Shown here in pieces: positions 54,580 through 64,000 of a stretch of DNA of 64,000 nucleotides. Source of the stretch: Gammaproteobacteria bacterium (lineage in GTDB: Bacteria; Pseudomonadota; Gammaproteobacteria; Pseudomonadales; Azotimanducaceae); the NCBI GenBank assembly GCA_026706385.1, contig JAPOYV010000035.1, forward strand, positions 37,371 to 101,370, written 5' to 3'. The position numbers and the translations under genes are program-made. The notes beneath the pieces were generated by a model. That model worked only from the letters and a program-made list of their open reading frames with translations. It did no database searches and was not told where the DNA came from. Position 1 is the stretch's first letter. Each line of letters opens with the position of its first letter.

Positions 54580-56169
54580 ATGAAACAAGCGGTTCTGGTG
54601 CTCGCCGTCATGCTCGTCGCGTTGCCCGGCACTGCGGCAGAACCTGTCCCGGTGCATCTCGCGGGCCTTGGCGCCATCACGTTCCCCACCTCCGCGACAG
54701 GGCCGGCGCAGGAGCACTTCCTGCGCGGCGTGACCATCCTGCACAGCTTTGGGTGGAAGCAGGCGCGTGTCGAGTTCCAGGCGGCGCAGGAAGCCACTCC
54801 CGACTTCGCCATGGCCTACTGGGGCGAGTCGCTCTGCTACAACCACCCGTTGATCGCGGAGCAGGATCGGGAGACGCCGCAGACGGTCCTGCGGCGGCTC
54901 GGGGCGACCCGGGAAGAGCGTCTCGCCAAGGCCCCGACCGACCGCGAGAAAGGCTTCCTCGCTGCCGTCGACGCCCTGTTTTTCGGGGAAGGTGACACCC
55001 TGGCGCGGCGCCGTGCCTACACTGCGGCGATGCGTGGTCTCCACGCCGAGCACCCCGAGGACCAGGAAGTCGCCGCCTTCTATGCGCTGTCGCTGTTGAT
55101 GTCGGCCGGCGCGGCCAAAGATCCCCAACGCAGCAACGTCCTTGCCGGCGCGATCGCCTTGCGCCTCCTCGATGGCAATCCGAATCATCCCGGCGCCGCC
55201 CACTACGCCATCCATGCCTTCGACGACCCTGTGCACGCACCGCTCGCCCTGCCGGCCGCGCACGTCTTCGCTGGCATCGCGGAGAAGGTCTCCCACGCGC
55301 GGCACATGCCCTCGCATATCTTCATCCAGCACGGCATGTGGGACCTCGTCTCCTCCTCCAACCAGTCCGCCTACGATGCGGCCGTGGATCTATGGGAGCC
55401 TGGCGACAGCCTGGGCGACATGCTGCATTCGCTCGACTGGGGCCAATACGGCGACCTGCAGCGCGGCGACTACCATCGGGCGGCGCTCTGGGTCGAGCGC
55501 ATGGCAGGTGTTGCCGAGCGGGTCGACGATCAGGAGTGGGTCAAGGGCATGCTGGCCCAAGTTCGCTCGCGCATGGTGATCGAGCGCGAAGCGTGGCAGC
55601 CGGAGGCGGTCACGGAGCAGTCCGCACACACGCGGTTGCTGGCCGCGGGCCTGAGCGCGGTGCAGACCGGCGACCTCGCGCTGGCCGAGAAGGTGGCGGG
55701 GATACTCGCCGATGCTGCCGCCGTCGCCGCTGCCGAAGACACCGACCGGTCCTACTACGTCCGGAACAGCAAACCGCTGCAGATCATGGCGAAGGAGGTC
55801 GCCGGAATGCTGGCGATCGCGCGCGGCCAGACCGACGCCGGCATCGGCCTGTTGGCCGATGGCGCCGCCATCGCCGAGTCGATGCGGCCCCCCAACGGCG
55901 CACCGAACCCACTGAAACCCGTCCATGAACTCCTCGGCGAAGCGCTGCTCGCCGCGGGGCGCGCAGCGGACGCCCGCGAAGCCTTCGAGACCTCATTGCT
56001 GCGCACGCCGAACCGTCCCCTGTCACTAAGGGGTCTCGCGCGCTCGCAGGCGGCCCTTGGCCTAGACGCGGCAGCGCACACAACGTACGTGCGCCTATAC
56101 GAAGGGTGGCAGGGCCGCGACGTGTCTTGGCGGGAGGAGGCGGAAGGCTACCTGGCCGAACGTCGCTAG
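54580..56169 (+). CDS. Periplasmic TPR protein
   Basis: This 529-residue protein has a signal peptide (MKQAVLVLAVMLVALPGTAA) and then helix-rich repeats resembling tetratricopeptides. Examples are SFGWKQARVEFQAAQEATPD near residue 60, NPNHPGAAHYAIHAFDDPVH, and AGRAADAREAFETSLLRTPN near 480. HARHMPSHIFIQHGMWDLVS is a conserved-looking His-rich segment. TPR proteins act as protein-interaction scaffolds; the partner is unknown. Its 3' end overlaps the coaE 3' end by 4 bases on opposite strands. Confidence 0.7.
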   Translation: MKQAVLVLAVMLVALPGTAAEPVPVHLAGLGAITFPTSATGPAQEHFLRGVTILHSFGWKQARVEFQAAQEATPDFAMAYWGESLCYNHPLIAEQDRETPQTVLRRLGATREERLAKAPTDREKGFLAAVDALFFGEGDTLARRRAYTAAMRGLHAEHPEDQEVAAFYALSLLMSAGAAKDPQRSNVLAGAIALRLLDGNPNHPGAAHYAIHAFDDPVHAPLALPAAHVFAGIAEKVSHARHMPSHIFIQHGMWDLVSSSNQSAYDAAVDLWEPGDSLGDMLHSLDWGQYGDLQRGDYHRAALWVERMAGVAERVDDQEWVKGMLAQVRSRMVIEREAWQPEAVTEQSAHTRLLAAGLSAVQTGDLALAEKVAGILADAAAVAAAEDTDRSYYVRNSKPLQIMAKEVAGMLAIARGQTDAGIGLLADGAAIAESMRPPNGAPNPLKPVHELLGEALLAAGRAADAREAFETSLLRTPNRPLSLRGLARSQAALGLDAAAHTTYVRLYEGWQGRDVSWREEAEGYLAERR

Positions 56170-56780
56170 CCCCGGCGGGGCGCTTGCGCCGCCGCAAGCG
56201 CGAGGTACGTCGGATGCAGCGCGTCAACTTTCGCGTTGAGGTCGTCGATGCTGCCATCGTTGACGATCACGTCGTCGGCGAAGGCGAGGCGGGCGTCTCG
56301 GGCCAACTGGTTGGCCATGATCGCCTTGGCCTGCTTGGCGTCGACGCGGTCGCGGGCCATAGTGCGCTCGATCTGCACGGCTTCGGGCACGTCCACGACG
56401 AGTATGCGATTCGCACGTGCGTCCCGGCTGCGCATCAGCGGATTGACGAGAATGGCGTACGGAGAACAGGCCTCGGCCAACTGATCGCGCATCAGGGCGT
56501 TGATGCGCGGGTGCAGGGCGCGCTCAAGCCAACGGCGTTCGGCGGGATCGTTGAACACGAGCCTGCGCAACTGGCGGCGGTCGAGACGGCCGGCGTCGTC
56601 GAGGACGGTTCGGCCGAAGTGGTCGACGATCTCTGCCAACGCCGGCTCGCCCGGTTCGACCACCGTGCGCGCGGCGACATCCGCATCCACGATCCTCACA
56701 CCCCGGGCGTTGAATCGGTCGGAGACCGCCGACTTGCCGCTGCCGATGCCGCCGGCGAGGCCGACCACGTAATTCGCCAT
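56166..56780 (-). CDS. coaE: Dephospho-CoA kinase
   Basis: This 204-residue protein has the Walker A motif GLAGGIGSGKSAVSDRF at the N terminus, and VVDVPEAVQIERTMARDRVD in the lid and nucleotide region. It phosphorylates dephospho-CoA in the last step of coenzyme A synthesis. It follows pilD by 2 bases on the same strand, the usual gammaproteobacterial gene order pilD-coaE. Length is normal. Confidence 0.93.
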   Translation of the reverse strand: MANYVVGLAGGIGSGKSAVSDRFNARGVRIVDADVAARTVVEPGEPALAEIVDHFGRTVLDDAGRLDRRQLRRLVFNDPAERRWLERALHPRINALMRDQLAEACSPYAILVNPLMRSRDARANRILVVDVPEAVQIERTMARDRVDAKQAKAIMANQLARDARLAFADDVIVNDGSIDDLNAKVDALHPTYLALAAAQAPRRG

Positions 56781-56782
56781 GT

Positions 56783-57637
56783 CTAGAACGCCCCGTCCAG
56801 GTGATGCGTGAACAGCAATGCGGCCGCGCCACCGAGACAGAGGAATGGGCCGAACGGGATGGGCGTGGTCCGCGTCGCCTTGCCGCGCAGCAAGCCGATC
56901 CCGGCGTAGAGGATTCCCGCCGTGCAGGAGACGAGGATGACAGGCAGGATCGCCTGCCAGCCAAGCCAGGCGCCGAGCGCCGCCAGCAGTTTGAAATCGC
57001 CGTACCCCATGCCCTCACGCCGGGTGAGCAGCTTGTGCGCCCAGTAGAACGCCCACAGCACGCCGTAACCGGCGGCGGCGCCGATCAGCGCATCCGTCGG
57101 CGTCGGTGTCGTGTCGAAGGCGATGGCGGCCGCGAGACCGAGCCAGAGCAGTGGCAGGGTGATCTGGTCCGGGAGAAGCAGCCGGTCGAAGTCGATAAGC
57201 GCCAATGCGAGGAGCGCCATCAACAAGGCGTAGTAGGCCGTCGCGAGCCAGTTGACGCCCCACAGTTCGACCACGGCCACCAGCAAGACCACACTCGCCA
57301 GTTCCACGAGGGGATAGCGGAGCGAAATGCGAGCCTGGCAGTCGCGGCACTTGCCGCGGAGCGCGAGCCAGCTCAATACCGGTACGTTGTCCACCGCGCG
57401 AACCGTCGCTCCGCATCGTGGACAGCGCGAACGCGGCCACGCGAGGTTGTACACGCCGCGGTCCGGCGGTTGCAGGGCCAGCATGGCGATCGCACCGTCG
57501 CGCCAATGTTGCGTCAACATCACCGGCAGACGGTGAACGACGACGTTCAGGAAGCTGCCAGCGATCAGCCCGACCGGCACGCCGACGACGTAGGTCGCCC
57601 AGGTGGGGCCGAGGAGCAGATCCGCGAGGGCGTCCAA
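56783..57637 (-). CDS. pilD: Type IV prepilin peptidase / N-methyltransferase
   Basis: TTG 57,637 is taken as start (MDALADLLLGPTWATYVVGV); no ATG gives a plausible N terminus, and the next in-frame ATG further up would reach into the aldo/keto reductase gene. The 284-residue protein has two CxxC pairs (CPRCGATVRAVDNVPVLSWL and CRDC). The aspartyl peptidase sites are LIDFDRLLLPD and GMGYGDFKLL (GxGDxK). Several membrane segments are present. PilD processes type IV pilins and type II secretion pseudopilins. pilB and pilC are not adjacent, which is atypical for pilD. Confidence 0.88.
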   Translation of the reverse strand: MDALADLLLGPTWATYVVGVPVGLIAGSFLNVVVHRLPVMLTQHWRDGAIAMLALQPPDRGVYNLAWPRSRCPRCGATVRAVDNVPVLSWLALRGKCRDCQARISLRYPLVELASVVLLVAVVELWGVNWLATAYYALLMALLALALIDFDRLLLPDQITLPLLWLGLAAAIAFDTTPTPTDALIGAAAGYGVLWAFYWAHKLLTRREGMGYGDFKLLAALGAWLGWQAILPVILVSCTAGILYAGIGLLRGKATRTTPIPFGPFLCLGGAAALLFTHHLDGAF

Positions 57638-57653
57638 TGCGCGGGTGTCCGCG

Positions 57654-58673
57654 CTAAACGCGAAACCGATGCGGGCCGAAGTCGGCCTCGTAATAGGGTG
57701 CCACCATGCGTCCCGGCGGGATGACCGCATCGACGCGCTTGAAATCCTCGGTGGTCAGCGACACGTCCGCCGCATCGAGGTTGTCGTCGAGCTGCTCCAT
57801 CGACCGCGGGCCGATGATGGGACTGGTCACCCCGGGCTGCGCCATCACCCAGGCGAGGGCGAACTGCGACAGCGGCACGCCACGATCGGCGGCAATCGGT
57901 TCGAGACCTTCGATGACGTCGAAGATGTTCTCGTTGAAACGCTGGCGCTGGTTCGCCCGCATCCGGGCCATGTTCGCGAAACGGGTCCCGGCGGGCGGTT
58001 CCTCGCCGCGACGATATTTCCCGGTCAAGAGCCCGCCGGCCAAGGGGCTCCAGGGGATCGTCGCCACGCCGTAGGTCCGCGCCATCGGCATGAGTTCCCG
58101 CTCGACGCGCCGGTCGACGAGGTTGTAGGGCTGCTGCTCGCAGACGAACCGGTTCAGGCCGTGCCTCTCCGCCACCCAGAGCGACTCGACGAACTGCCAG
58201 GCGGCGAACGTCGAGGTGCCGATGTAGCGGACCTTGCCCTGGCGGATCAGGTCGTCGAGCGCGCGCAGCGTCTCGTCGATGGCGGTGTCCGAGCGGGGCC
58301 GGTGCATCTGGTAGAGGTCGATGGTGTCGGTTTGCAGGCGCTTCAGACTCGCCTCGCAGGCGGACATGATGTGCCGACGGCTCGCGCCGCGCATGTTCGG
58401 ATCGTCGTCCGCCATCGCGCCGTGGAACTTGGTTGCGAGAATGACGCGGTCCCGCTTGCCGTTGCGCTTCAACGCCTCGCCGGTGATGGTCTCGCTGCGG
58501 CCTCGCGAGTAGACGTTGGCGGTGTCGATGAAGTTGACGCCGCGCTCGATCGCGCGGTCCACCATGGCGTAGGCGTCCGCGGGTTCGGTCCGCATGCCGA
58601 ACATCATGGCGCCGAGGCACAGGTTGCTGACCTGGACGCCGGTGCGGCCGAACAAGCGCATCTCCACCGCCAT
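57654..58673 (-). CDS. Aldo/keto reductase
   Basis: ATG 58,673 (MAVEMRLFGRTGVQVSNLCL) has GGAAG upstream and gives a 339-residue protein. The NADPH-dependent catalytic tetrad is visible: Asp and Tyr in FIDTANVYSRGRSE, Lys in ILATKFHG, and His in LYQMHRP. VTSPIIGPRSMEQLDDNLDA matches the cofactor-binding region. It probably reduces carbonyls of a small molecule; the substrate is unknown. It lies on the pilD strand, 16 bases upstream of the TTG start. Confidence 0.85.
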   Translation of the reverse strand: MAVEMRLFGRTGVQVSNLCLGAMMFGMRTEPADAYAMVDRAIERGVNFIDTANVYSRGRSETITGEALKRNGKRDRVILATKFHGAMADDDPNMRGASRRHIMSACEASLKRLQTDTIDLYQMHRPRSDTAIDETLRALDDLIRQGKVRYIGTSTFAAWQFVESLWVAERHGLNRFVCEQQPYNLVDRRVERELMPMARTYGVATIPWSPLAGGLLTGKYRRGEEPPAGTRFANMARMRANQRQRFNENIFDVIEGLEPIAADRGVPLSQFALAWVMAQPGVTSPIIGPRSMEQLDDNLDAADVSLTTEDFKRVDAVIPPGRMVAPYYEADFGPHRFRV

Positions 58674-58872
58674 TGGGGTCTTCCAGTCATCGTGGGAAGG
58701 CGCGATCTTAGGGCAGTCGACGCCAAAGCGCGAACCTGCTACGGTCGAACTCGGTGCGTCAGGGTGCCGCCGATCCGCGGGAAGGGCGTAGGCCCACCTG
58801 AGTGACCTTTCGACATCGCCTCTTTTCAGTCCATGGGCGCGGGTACGGGACGTGAACGGAAGGAGGACCACT

Positions 58873-59418
58873 ATGTCACCACCCCCTAGGCCGTTGCCGG
58901 ACGGCATCCGCTTCGACACTCTCAGAGCACAAGCCAAGGACCTGAAATCAGCGTTCGCGGCGGGCGATGCGGATGCCGCGACTCGGATCGAGCCCTACTT
59001 CAGCGATCTCTCGGCGTCCGCAGTCAGACTGCACCATGCGCAGCTTGTCGTGGCCCGGGAATACGGCGTGTCGAGTTGGCGCAAGCTCAAGGGATTGATC
59101 GACGCCCGGGATGCCTACGGCGAAGCGCTGAAAACAGTCGCGGGCATCCGGGATCGCATGCCGCGACCGAGCCGAGCCCTGCTCGACGAAATGAAGGCGG
59201 CGCAGCGCAAGCTGCACGGCGAGCGCAAGCGCTACCAGGCCGCATCGCCGGAGCCGGTGACTAGAACGACCGGCCCAACGCGGCACTGCTCGTTCTGCAA
59301 CAAGTCGCAGTACGAGGTCCAGAAACTGATTATCGGCGGCAACAGCCGGGCGCATATCTGCGACGAGTGCGTGGCGATCTGCAACGAGGTTCTTGATGAC
59401 GAGCTACGGGGCGGGTAG
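58873..59418 (+). CDS. Small protein with a ClpX-type zinc finger and ankyrin-like N terminus
   Basis: This 181-residue protein starts at ATG 58,873 after AGGAGG. The N-terminal half ([20 protein letters not shown] and [20 protein letters not shown]) resembles the leader found in many small bacterial ankyrin proteins. The C-terminal part is a C4 zinc finger of the ClpX type ([32 protein letters not shown]), but no AAA+ domain follows. It may bind or compete for ClpX substrates or SspB-like adaptors; that is inference. It diverges from the aldo/keto reductase across 199 bases. Confidence 0.7.
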   Translation: MSPPPRPLPDGIRFDTLRAQAKDLKSAFAAGDADAATRIEPYFSDLSASAVRLHHAQLVVAREYGVSSWRKLKGLIDARDAYGEALKTVAGIRDRMPRPSRALLDEMKAAQRKLHGERKRYQAASPEPVTRTTGPTRHCSFCNKSQYEVQKLIIGGNSRAHICDECVAICNEVLDDELRGG

Positions 59419-59608
59419 CGGGCTGGCTGTGGAAGTGCGGTGCGGTTCCTGCCAAGGTCGGGTGCGGACGTGCACGTCCGCGCACCGCCATGCCTCGCGG
59501 GGTGGGGCTTGGGAGCGCGCCTATCGCCGAGTTGGCGTGTCAGGCGCTAGGACGGTTGGTTGACGACGGCCGTTCGGTGTATAGCAGCGGGGACGGAGCG
59601 AGGTAGCG

Positions 59609-59836
59609 ATGGTCAAGACCCTAGAACGCGTTGGCGACAGCCATGCGCTCGTACTCGACGAGCCCATCCTGAAGATGCTCGGCGTGAGCCGGGATACGCT
59701 GCTGCAGTTGACGATCTCCGGCGGCTCCTTGGTCGTGACGCCGGTGAACGTGGGCATCGGCCGAGCGGAGATCGACGCTGTCTTCGACGAACTCCAACCA
59801 CGCTATGGCGAGACGTTGCGTCGCCTGGCCGAGTAG
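59609..59836 (+). CDS. AbrB/MazE-type transcription factor
   Basis: This 75-residue protein starts at ATG 59,609. The N-terminal half (VKTLERVGDSHALVLDEPIL then KMLGVSRDTLLQLTISGGSL) fits the SpoVT/AbrB swapped-hairpin fold, followed by a short helical tail (DAVFDELQPRYGETLRRLAE). Many such proteins are antitoxins, but no toxin gene is adjacent, so it may instead be an autonomous regulator. It is convergent with the ABC exporter, ending 21 bases from it. Confidence 0.7.
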   Translation: MVKTLERVGDSHALVLDEPILKMLGVSRDTLLQLTISGGSLVVTPVNVGIGRAEIDAVFDELQPRYGETLRRLAE

Positions 59837-59857
59837 TCCGCGGCCGACTTGGGCGGG

Positions 59858-61729
59858 TTAGCCGGTCCCGACGGCTTCCCATTGTCGCTTCGTCTCGTCC
59901 AACCCCTGTCGCCGGTAGAGTTCCGCGTAATGACCGTCGGCGGCCATCAACTCGACATGGCTCCCAGTTTCAGTAATCCGGCCGTCCTCGACCACCACGA
60001 TGCGTGTCGCGTTGCGGATCGTCGACAACCGGTGCGCGATCACGAAGCTGATGCGGCCTTGGAAGACGTGCTTCATCCCCTGCTGGATCTTGAGCTCCGT
60101 TTCCGTGTCCACGGACGACGTCGCCTCGTCCATGACGAGGATTTGCGGCTCGGCGAGGATCGCCCGGGCGAACGACACGAGCTGCTTCTGTCCCGCCGAC
60201 AGCCGGCTGCCGTTCTCGCCGACCTCGGTGGCGTAGGCGTCCTCCATCTTCGCGATGAACTCGTGCGCACCAGCTAGCCGCGCGCACCACTCGACCTCCT
60301 GGTCGCTCGCGGTCAGTCGTCCGTAGCGAATGTTGTCCATGATCGAGCCGCTGAAGACGTGCGCGTTCTGCAGCACCATGCCGAGATTCGACTGCAGCCA
60401 ATGCAGGCTGCGACCGCGGTAGTCGACGCCGTCGATCAGCACTTGCCCGGAGGTCGGCTCGTAGAACCGGCAGATCACGTTGACCAACGTGCTCTTGCCA
60501 CCGCCCGTCGGGCCGACGATGGCGACGGTCTCGTCCCTGCCGACCTTGAGGTTGATGTCACGCAGCACCGGCTTGGCCGGATCGTAGGCGAAGGACACGT
60601 TCACCAGTTCGATCTCGGTAATGCGCACGGGGCCGCCGTCGGGGGCGACGTCGCTGCGCGGCGGCGCACCACGCTGGACCGCCAGCGCGCGTTTCACGCT
60701 CGGCGAGTCCTCGATCTCCGGCTCGGCTTCGATGAGCGAGAGCACGCGCTCGGCGGACGCCTGGGCCATCTGCATCTCAGCGAACCAGTGGCCCATCACG
60801 TGCACCGGCTCGAAGAAGGTGCGCGTCAGCGTGAAGAACGCGATCAGCGTTCCGGCGCTGATCGCGCCGATGTAGAGCAGCGCGCCGCCGACGCCGAGCG
60901 TTAGGTTCACGGCGATGGCGGACAACGTCAGCACCAGCGGCAGGAACACGGCCGCCAGCACGAGGTTGCGCACAGAGGCGCGGTACATCGTGCCGGTGAG
61001 GCCGGCGAAGTCGCTCGCGTTGGCCTCTTCGCGGACGAAAGCCTTGCTGGTCGTCATGCCCATGATCGACTCGTTGTAGGATCCGGTGATGCGCGAATTG
61101 GTGCTGCGCACGAGACGCGCGGTGGACAGGATGCGCTTGCGGAACTTCGCGGACAGCCAGCCGACGGCGGGCATGACCGCCATCGCCACCAGGGCAAGCT
61201 GCCAATGCATCACCAGCATGGCCGCGGCGATGCCGACCATCATGACCGTGCCCCAGACGAGATCCAGGAACGCCCAGGCGAGAATGTCCGTGAGCTTTCG
61301 GCAGTCGGCGGTGAGGCGAGCCATCAGCCAGCCCACCGGGCGGTGGTCGAAATACGAGAACGACAGCCGCTGCAGGTTCGCGAAGGCGTCCCGGCGGATG
61401 TCGTGGCTCGCGAAGGCATCGATCTTGCCGGCCATCCAGACGAACAGCGCGCCGCCGAGGGCGAGCAGGAAGTTCGCGCCGGCGTAAGCCGCGGCCCACA
61501 TTCCGAACGAGGCATCGATGCCGTTCTGTTCGACGTCGTCGACGACACCCTTGGCAATTAGCGGCAAGGCGATTTCCATGAGCGCAGTCAAAGCGCCGCC
61601 GGCCCCGAGTAGCACGAGCTCCGTCTTGTACGGCAAGGCGTAACGCAGCAGGCGCTTCCAGAGTTCGATCTGGATGCCGTCGGCCGCCGCGTGCTCGTCG
61701 AAGCCGTCGGCCTGGTCGTGGTCTTGCAT
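59858..61729 (-). CDS. ABC exporter half-transporter (catalytic site canonical)
   Basis: This 623-residue protein fuses six predicted membrane segments (about residues 35-330) to an ATPase. Walker A is VGPTGGGKSTL, the signature LSAGQKQLVSFARA, Walker B LVMDEATSSVD with the catalytic Glu, and the H-loop AHRLST. It begins 2 bases after its partner's stop, on the same strand. The pair matches heterodimeric exporters of the LmrCD/TmrAB type, in which only one ATP site is fully catalytic; here this protein supplies the canonical Walker B Glu. Substrate unknown. Confidence 0.9.
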   Translation of the reverse strand: MQDHDQADGFDEHAAADGIQIELWKRLLRYALPYKTELVLLGAGGALTALMEIALPLIAKGVVDDVEQNGIDASFGMWAAAYAGANFLLALGGALFVWMAGKIDAFASHDIRRDAFANLQRLSFSYFDHRPVGWLMARLTADCRKLTDILAWAFLDLVWGTVMMVGIAAAMLVMHWQLALVAMAVMPAVGWLSAKFRKRILSTARLVRSTNSRITGSYNESIMGMTTSKAFVREEANASDFAGLTGTMYRASVRNLVLAAVFLPLVLTLSAIAVNLTLGVGGALLYIGAISAGTLIAFFTLTRTFFEPVHVMGHWFAEMQMAQASAERVLSLIEAEPEIEDSPSVKRALAVQRGAPPRSDVAPDGGPVRITEIELVNVSFAYDPAKPVLRDINLKVGRDETVAIVGPTGGGKSTLVNVICRFYEPTSGQVLIDGVDYRGRSLHWLQSNLGMVLQNAHVFSGSIMDNIRYGRLTASDQEVEWCARLAGAHEFIAKMEDAYATEVGENGSRLSAGQKQLVSFARAILAEPQILVMDEATSSVDTETELKIQQGMKHVFQGRISFVIAHRLSTIRNATRIVVVEDGRITETGSHVELMAADGHYAELYRRQGLDETKRQWEAVGTG

Positions 61730-61731
61730 CG

Positions 61732-63585
<1,854 letters not shown>

Positions 63586-64000
63586 GGCGGTGTCCTTCGT
63601 TGTTCTTGGGCGGTGGCGCGTTCGTACGCGCGCCTCAGGGGCGCGAAAACGAACGAGCGCGCCGTCGGGACGGTTCGAGTAATCGAGAACTTAGATGCTC
63701 GAACCCGCGTGAAGCGGGTCGGTGGGCGGAGACGCTTTAGAGCGGCTCCTTGAGGGCCCCTAACCTCGCTTCAAGCTTGCGCGGCTCCGCTGTTCGGGAT
63801 GTCGCGCGACGCGTTGTGGTTGGAGAAGTGCATCGGAAATCTCCTTGGGCCAGACTCGGGAAGGCGCGGACTATACGCCCATTTGTGGACGAGGGGTAGT
63901 GCTCGTACTGTCCAACGCGAGGTGAGGGTGAAGCACAGAGCCGATTCCAACGCGAAGTGAGGGTGAAGCGGATGTCCGGCGCACCATTCGGTGATGATCG
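63586..64000. other. Upstream region of the ABC exporter, with repeats
   Basis: No gene is evident to the window edge. The region contains a GC-rich inverted repeat around ACCCGCGTGAAGCGGGT (63,697-63,713) and a pair of 24-bp direct repeats near the end (see separate entry). It should include the exporter promoter and may belong to a further gene or RNA outside the window. Confidence 0.4.
63911..63969. repeat. Two 24-bp direct repeats, 35 bases apart
   Basis: TCCAACGCGAGGTGAGGGTG followed by AAGC (63,911-63,934) recurs at 63,946-63,969 with one difference (G to A). Start-to-start distance is 35 bases. More copies may lie beyond the window edge. Confidence 0.8.

Noticed and set aside
59609..59836. 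Toxin-antitoxin module
   Set aside because: The AbrB/MazE-like gene has no adjacent toxin: a convergent ABC gene lies downstream and a ClpX-finger gene upstream.

Overview
The window is chromosomal DNA from a high-GC proteobacterium, most likely a free-living or host-associated marine-type gammaproteobacterium. The family cannot be fixed from the sequence. The evidence is the block hpf-ptsN-rapZ-HPr beside DUF721(dciA)/secA-argJ, the pilD-coaE pair, and three large TonB-dependent receptors with other outer-membrane barrels, which indicate a Gram-negative cell wall. By eye the sequence is about two-thirds G+C, except for a markedly lower-GC island at about 15.0-19.7 kb.

Layout. (1) 1-12.1 kb: a type VI secretion spike module. 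It has two tandem VgrG-like proteins (the first cut by the window edge, with an EF-hand-bearing insertion and a PPGGN repeat tail), a 1617-residue protein of unknown function, a DUF2169-pentapeptide-repeat adaptor and a convergent DUF3540 protein. No T6SS sheath, baseplate or ATPase genes are present. (2) 12.1-15 kb: an outer-membrane barrel gene, a SPOR plus CBM9-like protein that has lost its expected C-terminal barrel, a terminator, an acyl-CoA-ligase-like relic and an AT-rich patch. (3) 15,016-19,707: a complete 4,692-bp IS1595-family transposon. It has 24-bp terminal inverted repeats and a perfect 8-bp target duplication (ATCGCGAT). It carries a tRNA gene, an exported protein, a JAMM/MPN metallopeptidase and several small proteins. 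It is inserted inside a membrane-anchored coiled-coil gene whose two halves rejoin in frame when the element is removed; an intact paralogue lies at 21.5-22.0 kb.

(4) 20-27 kb: sulfatase, the intact coiled-coil paralogue, an APH-like kinase, a cupin, a two-gene ABC transporter and an ABM-like protein. (5) 27-46 kb: an uptake and oxidative-catabolism region. It contains three TonB-dependent receptors, a DASS-type transporter, a DAO-family FAD oxidoreductase, nitronate monooxygenase-like, CmcJ/NvfI-like and PhyH-like oxygenases, an amidohydrolase and a divergent Rieske oxygenase. (6) 46-52.7 kb: conserved housekeeping genes (hpf, ptsN, rapZ, HPr, DUF721, secA, argJ). (7) 52.7-64 kb: a DUF3604 metallohydrolase, a TPR protein, coaE, pilD, an aldo/keto reductase, a small ClpX-zinc-finger protein, an AbrB-like protein, and a two-gene ABC exporter whose two ATPase sites look asymmetric.

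The most notable unit is the transposon: cargo, both ends, target duplication, broken target and a surviving paralogue can all be read in one place. No database search was run; family assignments come from motifs and overall resemblance.
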